Positions 42,617 through 54,163 of a stretch of DNA of 64,000 nucleotides are shown here, one piece after another (the stretch's first letter is position 1; each line of letters begins with the position of its first letter). Origin of the DNA: Ophiura sarsii (lineage: Eukaryota; Echinodermata; Ophiuroidea; Amphilepidida; Ophiuridae); the NCBI GenBank assembly GCA_035610835.1, contig CM069443.1, positions 59,537,266 through 59,601,265 of the forward strand. Direction: 5' to 3'. The notes beneath the pieces are model-generated. The model was not told where the DNA came from. It worked only from the letters and a program-made list of their open reading frames with translations, and did no database searches. The position numbers were made by a program, and so were the translations under genes.

Positions 42617-43550
42617 CAACAATAGGCTACGAAATGTACAGCATGTCCCACAAAACTTGGTCCAAAATGGGAAGTTTTATTTTAAGAACGGCATGTCCCA
42701 AAAAAACTGGGAGAACTTAAAGCAACAATTACCAACCATAGATCTATATCCTTGCTATCTTCAGTAGATGGCAAAAACATTTTTAAAGGATCCAACCATG
42801 TCAATAAGGCCCACTAGAGGTTGACCATTATTTCAGTGTTATTTTCAGTGAGTAACATTCAGAATGAAACACGCTGTGTTTTATCAAAAATCTCAAATCA
42901 AATTATCAAAAATCTCAAATCAAATATATTTTGACGTCCACTTGGACACCATAATTTCAGAAAGTAACATTCTAAAATGATTCAAGAAATTTTACATTCA
43001 TATTTCCCAAATTTATTACAAGCAAAGTTTGACCGGTTTTCACCTATACAATTTTTTGTTTGTGTCTCTGTTGCAATTTGTGCAAAGTCTAGCAATAGCA
43101 ATCTTATCTTGGCACCATCATGTCACATTGACATGTAAATAACTTGATGGTTTCTTTTTCTTGCATATTTATGTAGTTTTTATTGGATTGGAATCGCTAG
43201 TCTTGCCAGTCGTTGCCAAATACAAATTTATCCATGAAAGACGCTAGAAGGTTTTTATGCTTGCGTTAGAATCTACATACATGAACAGATTTCAGCATAA
43301 ATAAATGTTCATAAACAATTGATATGATATGGAATTATGGACCAGATAATTTTGAACATTGGAGAAATATGAGGTCCAGTGGACCGAATAAAAAAACCCA
43401 CCTACTGTAGTGAAACCCCTGGTGCAGTTTCACTGTTTTAACCTCTCTCTGAGAAAACAACCACTTACTAGTTGAACTATAAGATACTCAATTTACTTTG
43501 GAAATTTATATTGAAATGTGACATGTCATATATTGCACAATATCATTGCT
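42617..43550. other. unassigned DNA
   Basis: A 21-bp unit AAAAATCTCAAATCAAAT is repeated (42885-42926). Nothing else recognised. Confidence 0.35.
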
Positions 43551-43554
43551 TTAA

Positions 43555-43965
43555 AGGAAGGGTCCCGCAAGCACAACATTGAGCATTATTTGTTAGAAAC
43601 ATAATTATCGAGCCGAAGTTACGTAATTATATAGAACAAAACACCGTGCTAGTCACAAAAATGAATGAAAACTGCCATCACTCAACATGCACTTTTTAAA
43701 ATTTGCGGCGATTGAAAGTCCCGGTGTCGATGACGTCATGGGTATCGGTGCTCAAATTTGCGCATGTGCATTGTACAACTATGACATCATCGACACTGGG
43801 ACTTTTGATCGCCGCGAATTTTAAAAAGGGCATGTTGAGAGATTGTGGTTTTTATTTGTTTTTGTCATAAGTGTGGTGTTTTCTTCTATATAATTACAAA
43901 AGTTGGGCTCGATAGTTATATTTCTAACATATAATGCACACTTTTATGCTTGCGGGACACTTCCT
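43555..43965. mobile_element. TTAA MITE family E, long palindrome
   Basis: AGGAAGGGTCCCGCAAGCA and TGCTTGCGGGACACTTCCT, TTAA at 43551-43554 and 43966-43969. Arms of about 190 bp include GGCGATxxAAAGTCCCxGTG and its complement around a CG-containing centre. Confidence 0.9.
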
Positions 43966-43969
43966 TTAA

Positions 43970-44700
43970 CATTTATTTTGATGGAAATATCATCAAATAA
44001 ATTACGGCAATCCATTTTTTTTTTTTTTCAGGCATTTGCCCATGGCCATTTCAGAAGTAACCACTATGCAAGCACTAAACATTTAAGCCTATAATAATTG
44101 TATTACTATTATGTTTGATTGCCACAGAAACTGTTATAGTGTGAATTTATTGGGGTCATTGGAGGCAATGTGAAAATCTTATCAGGCATACTATGGTTGT
44201 TTATGGTACATTGAATCATAAAAGGATTTTCCATAAATATAATTTGTCACTGGAACCATCCACACATTCAGGTTATAACAATATGCAAGACCGAAGAAGA
44301 TTATAAAGACACCACCACAATGCATTGCATTTTTGCAAAACTCCCTAATTCTGGTCTCCCAAGTTGTCTCGGTTCCCATGCACTCAATCATGGCTTCATA
44401 GCGCGTTCATCGTTGGAGCTCTTTAACTTCTAGTTTACATCAATGAATAAATGAGTTATCAGTGTTCCTTTTTCTTATTTCTAAATCTTAGAGCTCAACA
44501 AATGCATCGTGTGAAAAAAGCTTTAGTTGGCTGGCGTTCACGCAATGTATTGTGGGAAGACCTTAAAATATTCTTTGCACTGGAACCATCCAAATTCAGG
44601 TTGTAACAATATGCAAGACCATGATATTCAGCTGCCAATGGCTGGTGATAGGGAGGGGCAGGGGCAGGGGCCACAATGATGTAGCTGCTGATGCTTGATA
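43970..44700. other. unassigned DNA with an internal duplication
   Basis: CACTGGAACCATCC...TTCAGGTTxTAACAATATGC occurs at 44248-44296 and 44577-44622. The minus ORFs across it (44191-44391, 44495-44842) share GLAYCYNLN for that reason. No known family. Confidence 0.45.
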
Positions 44701-45136
44701 TATATGTGACCCAACATAAATTAGGTGGAATGCAGCAGTAGCTAATTTGATTTAAGAGCACAAATAATGGAAACAGGTCAAAATAAGTCAAATTCAGAAC
44801 AAATCTTATTTCTGATCTTTGATACAGCATGTATCTAACCATGAACTCAAATTCATGAAATTAAAGAGTTGAACTACAATTGAGGTATTTCATTTTCATT
44901 TACGCAATTGATTTGTGAACAAAACAAAAACTTTAATTGCCTATAACCATAAATACTGGAATTTGTATTTGATGTTTAGAGACAAAGTGATCTGTAACTT
45001 TGGTTTGGAACGTGATATGGCATTGACTTTGGTATCAAAATGTCCCTTGACATACATATTATCATGATATCAATAAGTTCCATTATTTGTATTTCCCTAA
45101 TTGTGCCTCATTTACATGTGTTGGGTCACATATGTA
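44701..45136. mobile_element. MITE with TATGTGACCCAACA ends
   Basis: TATATGTGACCCAACATAAA at the left and TGTGTTGGGTCACATATG at the right; the interior is noncoding. Confidence 0.7.
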
Positions 45137-45189
45137 TGAGGGTGTTTCTACTGAGGCACTGAAAACTTAACGCTATCTGAAATAATATA

Positions 45190-45352
45190 CAAATACTACA
45201 TGGTTAGAGGGGAAATAGTGCAATCTATTTTCCTGAGGTACTGGCTATAGGCCTATTACCTCAAACCCGGAGGGTGAGGGGTGGTAGGCCTGTAGCCAGT
45301 ACAGAGGGAAAATAGTGTGCCCTATTGTCCCGATCATACCATGTAGTATTTG
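45190..45352. mobile_element. short palindromic element
   Basis: CAAATACTACATGG / CCATGTAGTATTTG at the ends, with the inner arm CTGGCTATAGGCCTATTACC / GGTAGGCCTGTAGCCAG. Confidence 0.65.
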
Positions 45353-47164
45353 CTTTATTACACCTCACTGTGACTCTGGGGATGAGATTGTAGGGAAGAA
45401 GTCAAAACTACCACACGGGAAATAGCTCAATTTCTTCAATAGCTCAATTTATTATCACTGTGGCCAGCTCAATTGACCAATGAAATGGCAGGATTTATGC
45501 CTATTATCTCATGAATATTTGTGGGGTGTAATAATAGTATTTACTGTTTCATAGTTTATAACGGTTTGTACTCGCACACAAATCCAGGTAATGTGAAGAT
45601 TATTCAATCTTATCAACTTTCGCTTTGCATTATCAGGCATTTGGTTCAATCACCTGTCTGCCCACGGGTCTATCCATGCCATGCATCCAATGCATACATT
45701 GGAAAATAACATGAATAATGTAGAACTGGAATCGGTCACTCACGGCCTTAGTACACTGATTTCGAACGGCGAAGCCGTGAGGACCTGGATAATCCACTGT
45801 ATGTTTTATGACTCCTAAGGGAGCCTCCATGCAAACAAAAAGTCGCCAAATGAAGGAATCAAATGCTATACATACAAATTGCTATACATAAATTGTTATA
45901 CTTACGTTTATAAATAGTCTGCATTGAATCGGGGAAAAAATGCAAGTTACCGATCCACCATACCGATCTTTTGGATTATACCTTACCTGTATTAAAAGAC
46001 GTTGAATAAAGATACACCTTGTATAAATCACAATACATTTTCAGCTTGTCAACTGTTATTTATTCCTTGTTTTGTTCATAGTGATATTTTATTGTTTATC
46101 TATCATCATCATCATTGTATTGTGGACAATGAATGCGTCATCTTCATCAAATTGCCGTCAGCTGTTTTTTCTTCTTCTAGGGATTTTCCCTAGCCATTCC
46201 CTATAAAACATGTGCAACGTAAATAAAAATAAGTGATGCTCTGCATGCGGAATAGCGATTCAGGGAGCAATTATTGATCCTCTTGAAGGAAATAAAAATT
46301 TTGACGACGTTTCTAGAAAATAAATCGTAAAAAACACACCATTGGATCTGTAAGTGAGCGGGATTCACGCTGGTTTCAAATTATAATTTCCTAGATCTGA
46401 ATCGGGATCTGAATCGGCCCGATCATTACATTTTCAGATCAGAAATCGGCAGTACGAATCTTGGGTTGGATCGGTTATCACTAGTAGTAGTAGACCTATC
46501 GCATCAAAGTCAAACCTGTTGGAAATCAACGAGTCTTGAATTCCTAATTTGTTTTGCTTTTTAAGGAGTCTGAGATGAGATGAGAATGAGATGAATTAAT
46601 AAATAAATATATTTCAATTTAATACATTTATTATAATTACATTTTTTGTTGATTAGTTGATTGATTACTTAGTTGATTGATTAATGAATTTATTGAATAA
46701 TTGATAATTGATTACTTAATTACCTAATTAATGTATTAATTTATTTATTTGGGGTGGGGTGGAAAAATGTATTACTATGATTTATTTATTTATTTATCTA
46801 ATGGGGCGGGGTGGGAGATTGTACACTGATATGACTCAAGTAAAGTCAACCTTGTTTACACACACAGACCACACGGTCATGCATGCAAGCGGTGTCAGCG
46901 TACAATTTGTGAATGCATATTTATCATTATTATAAAATATAGAAACTATCATTTTAAACATCACCGATAGTGTAAAATGTCACACCACCTACCCTATAAC
47001 AGCAGCACCTCTGTTGTTGGTTTTATGCCCCTTTGACCTAACATATCTCGGCAACCGAATGTCTAATTGATTTTAAAGGAAATCTAAATTTTTGACTCGG
47101 CCACTACCTGAAGTAGGCATTATACAACATCTCAGTATATTACAATGTAACATGAGAGTGCAAA
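45353..47164. other. unassigned AT-rich DNA
   Basis: (GATT)-rich low complexity at 46640-46700 and (TTTA)n near 46738-46798; no gene or bounded element found. Confidence 0.4.
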
Positions 47165-48366
47165 AAATAGAAAGCAGATTTTCTTGCAGATTTACATTTC
47201 TGATCATAATTCATGCAAACATTTCAAGTTACAGGGCGATACGATTCTTAATTACTTCAAAATCATGGTTTTAGAGTGAAAATAAACTGTCGGAATCCCG
47301 ACAGTTTATATTTTTCACTCTAAATTCACTCTAAAACCATGATTTTGAGGTAATTAGGAATCGTATCGCTCTGTAACTTGGAATGTACAGGGTGTCCCAA
47401 AAAAATGTTAACACTCCGGGCACATAAGATATCTTAAAAGGACAGGAACACACGGGTCTAATCTTGATGTATTATGAAAGCTGAGTAATTATGCATTCAT
47501 TTGCATTTTATTGCGTTCCAATTGGTTATTTAGAACGGGAGATATGCTTCAGCAAACATGAGGAAGCAAAATCGGCTTGGTCCAATCCTCTCAGTATGAA
47601 AGTAAAGCTTTTAAAATGCACGAAGCAAGAAGCAACATGATTAAGTCACACACACACATCAGTTAATCTCTTCTTTGTTCTTTTCAACGCATTCTTTCGA
47701 TTCTTTTCAAGCTTAAAAGACATAAATAAATATATTCCACATAAATTATATAGGTATTTTGTCATGAGTTCAAGTTCTATACTCTTTTTCCATGTGCAAT
47801 GGGTAGCTGTCAGTAAAGCAGTCTTTAAAATTGAAATTGAAACATTTCATGTTCTTTGTTGAAATGGTCCATCCAATTAAATAAATTAACTAATATTGCA
47901 CTGATATAAAACCAGTATTGCACTGAAATTAACCATAAATCAATAATCGATACATTCTAACTTATGATTAAATGTTGCAATGGTATTGTTACTTTTGAAT
48001 TACTGCACAACAATGTTTTTGGCATTCTTACAAGTTCATAATCATAATTGTAATTAATGCAAATTGGACCAAGTCGATTTTGCTTCCTCATGTTTGCTGA
48101 AGCATATCTCCCGTTCTAAATAACCAATTGGAACACAATAAAATGCAAATGAAAGCTTATTTACTCAGCTTTCATAATACATCAAGATTAGACCCGTGTG
48201 TTTCTGTCCTTTTAAGATATCTTATGTGCCCGGAGTGTTAACATTTTTTTTGGACACCCTGTATGTATGATTTATGATCGGAAATGTAAATCTGCAAGAA
48301 AATCTACTTTCTAAAACAAATAATGAATAGAGGGCGCTCTCTGGAAAATATCACATAATATGCCTT
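47165..48366. mobile_element. TTAA-type MITE family C interrupted by a mariner-type element
   Basis: Left part AGCAGATTTTCTTGCAGATT..., centre ACTGTCGGAATCCCGACAGT (47286-47305), right part ending CACATAATATGCCT then TTAA. The extreme left end is missing. Split at 47388-48261. Confidence 0.85.
47388..48261. mobile_element. 874-bp mariner-type non-autonomous element
   Basis: CAGGGTGTCCCAAAAAAATG and its reverse complement are classic mariner ends, TA at 47386-47387 and 48262-48263. The inverted repeats run for about 210 bp (to ATTGGACCAAG). The interior is AT-rich with no transposase. Family C copies at 28105 and 58280 lack it. Confidence 0.9.
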
Positions 48367-48706
48367 TAATCGGTAGTGTTTGTGAATTTCATCTCACTAA
48401 AAAATAATGGTTTGTTCAGGGCATTGACCACTTTTGTTTAGGCGCTTTTAGAAATGTCGCTTTTATTATTAACTCTTGCCGTATATCGTGTAAAATGTCA
48501 TGATTTGGTCATTTCGATGTAGATCACACCATATAATTATGAGCACCACTCGCCACATAAATTACTTCAACCAAATTTATTTCTAGTGCTATCATTCAAC
48601 ACTTTTCCCATAAATTATTACACTTCAGGGTTCCTATGTACCTTACCTATTGAAACAATTATATCTTCCCAAATTTCATTCTTTTTGGCAATCTCTCAGT
48701 GCCCCT
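48367..48706. mobile_element. family B-like element, right end only
   Basis: Ends TCTCTCAGTGCCCCT with TTAA at 48707-48710. Its GGGTTCCTATGTACCTTACC stretch is inverted at 48875-48895. Confidence 0.6.
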
Positions 48707-49495
48707 TTAAGTAAAGGAAATAAGACTAAAAGTAGTTTAAAAAGATAGAGGAGGCTAGCTTACTTAGAAAAGAGTTTGAGTAGAAGCTTTCATTATTCAT
48801 ATTTAACGCAATGTTATACTACATGTATAAATAACTCGGAGTAATTCTGTTATATAATACCCTATAATTGTTTCAATAGATAAGGTACGTAGGAACCCTG
48901 AAGAGTAATGATTTATGTGAAAACGGATGAATAATGGTGCTAGATTGAAATTTGGTTTGAAGTAAGTTGTGTTGAGTGATGCTGATAATCTACATCAAAA
49001 TTACCAAATATTGAAATTTTACACTATAGACTGCGAATTAAGGTAAACGGTTTCAGATGGTAGTTAGTACTTGTACAGTTAAGCCCACAATTATTCATAC
49101 CCCTTGGAAAATATGAGTTTTTTGCGTTTTTCTCATATCTATACCAGCTGGAGTGGTGGAACTTTTGCTTTACACTAAAGACAATTAGTTTGCAAGTACA
49201 AATCAATATATTTGGGCTCAACATTTTTTGCATAACAATAGAATTCAACAAGAATTATGTTTTTTTGCCTGTCCAAAATTATTCATACCCCATACCAAGT
49301 TTAAGGATTGAGGCCACTTTTTGCGATAATACACATGTTTTTGACATTCTAAACATTCTTTATATTGTGTGATAGGCTTATATATTGTTATGTAATTATT
49401 CCATGATGTGTGCATACAATGTGGATGCATTACAAACGTGTCCTATTGAATGTACAGTGAGGGATATTATAGGACAACACTCTAGCTCTTTGACA

Positions 49496-49908
49496 GCATG
49501 GCGAAGAAGATTAAATAACTTTTTTGTGCATATTGTGAATGCTCACAAAGAGGGGAAAGGCTACAGAGCTATTTCGAAACAATTCCAAGTGCAAGAATCC
49601 ACCACACAAAGCATAATTAAGAAGAACAAGACGTTCAACTCACTAAAAACATTGAAGGATGCAGTCGGAAGCCAGCGGTGTCCCCTTGTTTGGCAAGAAA
49701 AGTATTGCGAAAGGCCAACAACAATCCACAGATCACCATCAATGCTCTCCTGAACAACCCTGGCAATTATTGGACCAAGATATCATGGCAGACACTCCAG
49801 CATATATGGCACATGAGAGGTCTCCATGGAGGCCGACCAAGAAAGACTCTACTCCTTAAAAGAGACACAGAGAAACTTGTCTTGCATCTTAAGCAACCCC
49901 AACACTGA
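49496..49908 (+). pseudogene. Tc1 transposase N-terminal remnant, left arm
   Basis: Start MAKKIK then an early stop/frame break. In the next frame HIVNAHKEGKGYRAISKQFQ and TTQSIIKKNKTF form the first helix-turn-helix. After another frame shift come RKVLRKANNNPQITINALLN and MRGLHGGRPRKTLLLKR, the second helix-turn-helix and GRPR-like hook. Truncated before the first catalytic Asp. Confidence 0.85.
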
Positions 49909-49924
49909 AGACCAAAAACTTGGA

Positions 49925-50365
49925 TCTTTGTCCAGAAGTGCTCTTGCAAATGCTAGATGAGTTTCTCATTGTCTCTTTTCAGGAGTAGAGTCTTTCTTGG
50001 TCGGAGTCCATGGAGAACTCTTGTGTACTATGTCTGCTGGAGTGTCTGCCTTAATATCTTGGTCCAAGACTCACCAAGGTTGTTCCGGAGAGCTTTGACG
50101 GTGATATGTGGATTGTTGTTGGCCTTTCACCATACTTTTCTTGTCAAACAAGGGGACACTGTTGGCTTCCGACCGTGTTCTTCAGGGTTTTTAACTGATT
50201 TGAACTGATTTTAACTGTCTTGTTCTTCCTAATTATGCTTTTTATGGTGGAATTTGGCACTTGAAATTGCTTCGAAATAGCTTTGTAGCCTTTCCCCTCT
50301 TTGTGAGCATTCACAATGCACAAAAAAGGTCCTCACTGAGTTATTTGATCCCCTTCGCCATGCTG
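49925..50365 (-). pseudogene. Tc1 transposase N-terminal remnant, right arm
   Basis: Mirror image of the left arm with its own small changes. It reads further: AFARALLDKDPSFWSSVL (about 49960-49903, minus) is the segment just before the first DDE aspartate, where the left arm begins. Confidence 0.75.
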
Positions 50366-50840
50366 TCAAAGAGCTAGAGTGTTGTCCTATAATATCCCTC
50401 ACTGTACATTCAATAGGACACATTTGTAATGCATCCACATTGTATGGAACAATTACATAACAATATATAAGCCTATCCCACAATATAAAGAATGTTTGGG
50501 ATGTCAAAAACATGTGTTATCACAAAAAGTGGCCTCAATCCTGAGACTTGGTATGGGGTATGAATAATTTTGGACAGGCATAAAAACACAATTCTTGTTC
50601 AATTCTATTGTTATGCAAAAAATGTTGAGCCCAAATATATTGATTTGTACTTGCAAACTAATTGTCTTTAGTGTAAAGCAAAAGTTCCACCACTCCAGCT
50701 GGTATAGATATGAGAAAAACGCAAAAAACTCATATTTTCCAAGGGGTATGAATAATTGTGGGCTTAACTGTATATATGCCTATTGAAAGTTGAGGGCGCA
50801 CAACCATGCGTATCTCTCAGTGCCCCTTTAACGCAATATT

Positions 50841-50883
50841 ATATACTAACTTAACTTTTTTCCTCTCTATTTTCCCTGCCCAG
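50841..50883 (+). other. branch point and 3' splice site before the 523-codon ORF
   Basis: A perfect TACTAAC branch-point motif (within 50841-50850) is followed by a pyrimidine tract and CCCTGCCCAG ending at 50883. This places the start of the exon at 50884 and means at least one upstream plus-strand exon exists. In frame with the ATG, a TAG lies 18 bases before it, so that upstream exon is noncoding for this protein. Confidence 0.75.
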
Positions 50884-50935
50884 GGTATTGATGAGCTACT
50901 ACCAAGGTGACCAGTAGGTTGTCCTCTTCTCCATT

Positions 50936-52507
50936 ATGGGTTGCACACATTCCAGGTCGGAAGACCTCCGGCAGCGGTCATCTCTCCTGCAGAGCCAATC
51001 CTTTGTGAATTCGTTGGAAGATGTGCCGGGTTATTTTAATCAAACGTTAACAGCCATAGACTATTTGTCGAGTGAATTACCTACTGCTCACAGTAACAAA
51101 CCCGAGATGGCATATAATGGACCGCCGTCTCATCTACAAAATTCTGTAGACGTGCATCCATTTTGGTACGAGTACGGCAGAGATTATCATCCTAAGGAAC
51201 GCTTTATGGATCGAAGCTTAGAGACATTACCAGGATCAATACCAGGACCAATACCGGCTAGTCTCATACCCGGTACTGAGACTGCTCAAGAAATGAGGAA
51301 CATAGAGATCAGAGAAACAATGGCAAGCTTAAGACAACAAGTGAAAGATGTATGGTCAACTAGGATTGATGAGGATGAAGAAGACGGAGATGGGACCATT
51401 CCATCTTCTCGTCTTCCGTCCTCTCTTCCATCTGGTCCATCATCGTCAGATGTTGATGGTACTATGACGCAGGAAGAAAGGTCCACTTTAGAGTTCTTTG
51501 AATCCATGATCAATGAAAGTGAAGACTTTGATACTATGGACTTTAGCGATACATCGCGTAATATATCACCAGTATCTCAAGATATCATTCTAGAGGATGA
51601 TACTCCTGAGGGAGACTCACAACCGTGGAATACTCATGAACCAAGGCTTACATCCTTATTACCGAACAACCTTGATAGGCCCACCGCAGGCCATGTACAT
51701 AGTGTTGTGTCTGAAGGTCAAAGGTCACCTCTAGAAGGCTCACCTCATAGGATAGTGCCAAGTAATTCTAATTCTCTAAAGAAATCGTCACAATCAAATG
51801 GACATGCTGGATTTCTACAGAATAATATGTACCTTCCCAAAGAAAACTCAATCACAAGCTTGCATAGAAACTCAACAAGCTCAATGTCACCTACGCGGAG
51901 AGCGCCCCCGCCACCAACAAAACCCAAACCAAGCCGTGGCAGTGGAGGAAACAAACGTTATTCCTATCCTATGACTGCCTCGGAACCAACAGAATTTGGT
52001 TCTAATTTTCTGGTTGCTAATAAGCCTTCACCGGGAAGTCAAGTGTTGTTGGGGAATCACCAAAATAGCCGTTTGCACTCAAATGGGGTTGCCAATAATG
52101 GACAAAATGCTGGAGTGAGAAATATTGTTTCTAGGTTTAATTCGCATCAACCTCAGTACTCTCACTCATTTACTGAGCAAACTGGGCAGCAGAAGAGGAC
52201 TCATCAAGAAAAAGGCTTCCGACACTCAATGTACGTAGATAACAATAACATCTCGTCACACTACTACGATAGCAACGGTTATAACGGTAATGTTAACAAC
52301 AGTAACGAGGAGGCGTCGGCGCTACCTAGTAAGCGAAGATTGTCAGATGGCTTAGTATCCACAGGGACTCCCGGGGATACGACTAACAATGAGGGCGCCC
52401 TATCTAAGAATTCTGCTGCCGGTGTTATCCTTAAGGATACCGAAACAGGAGAAGATATGATTTTGCATGATATACAAGCAGACCTATTACAACTACAACT
52501 CACTTAG
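50936..52507 (+). CDS. acylated, disordered PROSER2/SARG-like protein (523 aa)
   Basis: One uninterrupted ORF with an in-frame TAG just upstream, so the ATG at 50936 is the start. The N-terminus MGCTHS fits N-myristoylation (Gly2, Ser6) with a neighbouring palmitoylatable Cys3, suggesting attachment to the inner face of the plasma membrane. Residues 1-175 are Ser/Pro-rich with a weak helical run (about 118-142) and an acidic patch (145-152). Residues 177-199 (MTQEERSTLEFFESMINESE...) resemble the short conserved motif of vertebrate PROSER2 and SARG/C1orf116 (pattern L/MTxEExxxLxFFExxI). Residues 323-332 (APPPPTKPKP) form an SH3-type proline ligand. The rest is low-complexity Asn/Ser with a basic PSKRRLS site near 465-470 and a conserved-looking tail, GEDMILHDIQADLLQLQLT. 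No catalytic domain is seen. Family membership is inferred from one motif; the acylation signal is read directly. Confidence 0.85.
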   Translation: MGCTHSRSEDLRQRSSLLQSQSFVNSLEDVPGYFNQTLTAIDYLSSELPTAHSNKPEMAYNGPPSHLQNSVDVHPFWYEYGRDYHPKERFMDRSLETLPGSIPGPIPASLIPGTETAQEMRNIEIRETMASLRQQVKDVWSTRIDEDEEDGDGTIPSSRLPSSLPSGPSSSDVDGTMTQEERSTLEFFESMINESEDFDTMDFSDTSRNISPVSQDIILEDDTPEGDSQPWNTHEPRLTSLLPNNLDRPTAGHVHSVVSEGQRSPLEGSPHRIVPSNSNSLKKSSQSNGHAGFLQNNMYLPKENSITSLHRNSTSSMSPTRRAPPPPTKPKPSRGSGGNKRYSYPMTASEPTEFGSNFLVANKPSPGSQVLLGNHQNSRLHSNGVANNGQNAGVRNIVSRFNSHQPQYSHSFTEQTGQQKRTHQEKGFRHSMYVDNNNISSHYYDSNGYNGNVNNSNEEASALPSKRRLSDGLVSTGTPGDTTNNEGALSKNSAAGVILKDTETGEDMILHDIQADLLQLQLT

Positions 52508-52705
52508 AATCTTCAGCATTAAAAACCTTAACACTTTAATTTCATGGGTATTTTAAACTATATAATAGCACCTTAGCATAACATCTTAACTTGGAGTTTA
52601 ATTTCACGACTTTAGATCAACTTGCCATGTAAGGCTAAGCTACAATGTTTAATAATTGTGACAGGGATTAAAAAAAAGATTTGTCATTTAGATCTTTATA
52701 TTTAA

Positions 52706-52931
52706 CGCTTTCCACACGGCAGCCGTCTGCAGACGACAGTTCCAAAATGTCACAAAATGTTTCAAAAAAGTCAAAATTATTGAATTTCAACACTTTATTT
52801 AGAATTACCATGGGAAATGCATTACAATATTGTACAAGCATACTATTGGTTCAGTAATCCTGGAGATAGACTTTCAAAGGTGGGAAAGGTTTCTGAAAAA
52901 TGGGTTTTATGTAATAGCTGTGTGGAAAGTG
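52706..52931. mobile_element. TTAA MITE family A in the 3' flank of the 523-codon gene
   Basis: CGCTTTCCACACGGCAG at the left and GCTGTGTGGAAAGTG at the right, TTAA at 52702-52705 and 52932-52935. About 200 bp past the stop codon, probably within the 3' UTR. Confidence 0.85.
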
Positions 52932-52935
52932 TTAA

Positions 52936-53615
52936 CATGGTTAACGGATGAGGTTACAGGGATGATCCCCCTCCAATGGTTCCCCTTTTCACCATGCCTA
53001 TTTATGGTGAATTAATTTCTTGATAATAACCTTGGTAGGGGGGGGGGGGGGGCACAATTTTTGCAACACAGGAAAAATCAATTGGTGTAATTTTCCAGAA
53101 ATCAGCTTTTATCTGAAAATGTTCGAAAAAACGTTCAAACAGAGAAAATGAGTATATTGCAGATTTCTAGAAGTCAATTTTTCTTTTAAATTGTAGGGTC
53201 ATTTTGCTGGCAGCACACACCCCTACCAACAAGTATTTGAGTGACTCATCCCTGGGTGTGACAGTTAGCTAATGTTATGACAAAACTAAATATACAATGT
53301 ATTAAAACAAAAACAAAGTATACTCGTTTAAATATAAGTTTTTAACTATTTATTATTACCTTGAGGTATTGTATTTTTCTAGTATCAGTTATAATAGAGT
53401 ATTCATATATTTATTTATAGGAATTGTATTAGAGTATTATTATATCAGAAATACCTCGTCTGTGTTTTGTATTGTTCTATAAGAGGCTGTGATTTATTTA
53501 TAAATATTATTCTAACATATAATACTTTTTAAAAAACAAACAACAAGGTACTGCACTGTAAATATGTGTCAATGTACGTACATTCCTCAAAATAAGTTAC
53601 TGACCAGGTAATAAA
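52936..53615. other. probable 3' UTR/flank, no element found
   Basis: A poly-G run at 53038-53052 and AT-rich DNA. Confidence 0.4.
53610..53615 (+). other. candidate poly(A) signal for the 523-codon gene
   Basis: AATAAA about 1.1 kb past the stop at 52507. The interval holds a family-A TTAA MITE (52706-52931) and a poly-G run, so the 3' UTR would contain a transposon. Weak evidence. Confidence 0.2.
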
Positions 53616-54075
53616 AATACTCTAAAACTATAGCTCCTACGTGAAAATATTAAATTATAAAGTTGTAAAGAAATTTCTTCTCTTTAATTTGAGACATTGT
53701 TCACGAAGATCGGTTAATAATTAAGAATGCTACATTGAAAAGGCTAGAACAAAGTTTGGAATAAAGTGCTGTTTACATTTTCACACTTGGGTTGTGAACA
53801 CGCATGATAGTGTGCCAGGTATGCGTATCCCCAATCCTCAACTTTACTATCGACCCATGAGTTGTCGCTACCAGTTAATCAATAATCTGCCTGATAATGC
53901 TAGTCTGAAGCTGCATGTAGAAGAACAAAATGCTAAAATGAAGAACAGATTTTGTATTGGTTTTGGGCACATAACTGAGTTACATGTAATATTCATTCAA
54001 TCTTCATATCTCAAATTAAGGAGAAGAAATTTCCTTACAACTTTTTAATTTACACAGGAGCTATAGTTTTGGAGG
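53616..54075. mobile_element. diverged relative of the 1887-2461 MITE
   Basis: TCTAAAACTATAGCTCCTAC and GGAGCTATAGTTTTGGAGG at the ends; both arms hold AAGTTGTAAxGAAATTTCTT and GAGA(C/T)AT. The 84-codon ORF inside is not coding-like. Confidence 0.75.
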
Positions 54076-54163
54076 TGAGAGCATATTTATATTTATTTAG
54101 TTACTTATTTCGAGGACTGTATTCAAATTTGTATTTCTCATACTACTAAAAACTAATATAACG

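Larger units (their letters stand above)
49076..50770. mobile_element. Tc1-type element made of two inverted 5' halves
   Basis: CAGTTAAGCCCACAATTATT at the left and its reverse complement at the right, TA at 49074-49075 and 50771-50772. Arms of about 800 bp each carry a transposase 5' half; they meet at about 49883-49958. It cannot encode a DDE catalytic domain. Confidence 0.9.
48860..50827. mobile_element. family B-like element, inverted copy split by a Tc1 element
   Basis: TTGTTTCAATAGATAAGGTA at the left and CGTATCTCTCAGTGCCCCT at the right with TTAA at 50828-50831. It ends only 10 bases before the branch point of the 523-codon exon. Confidence 0.65.

Noticed and set aside
44191..44842. 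Two minus ORFs sharing GLAYCYNLN as a small gene family
   Set aside because: The shared words come from a local DNA duplication; the reading frames around it differ and have no other coding signs.
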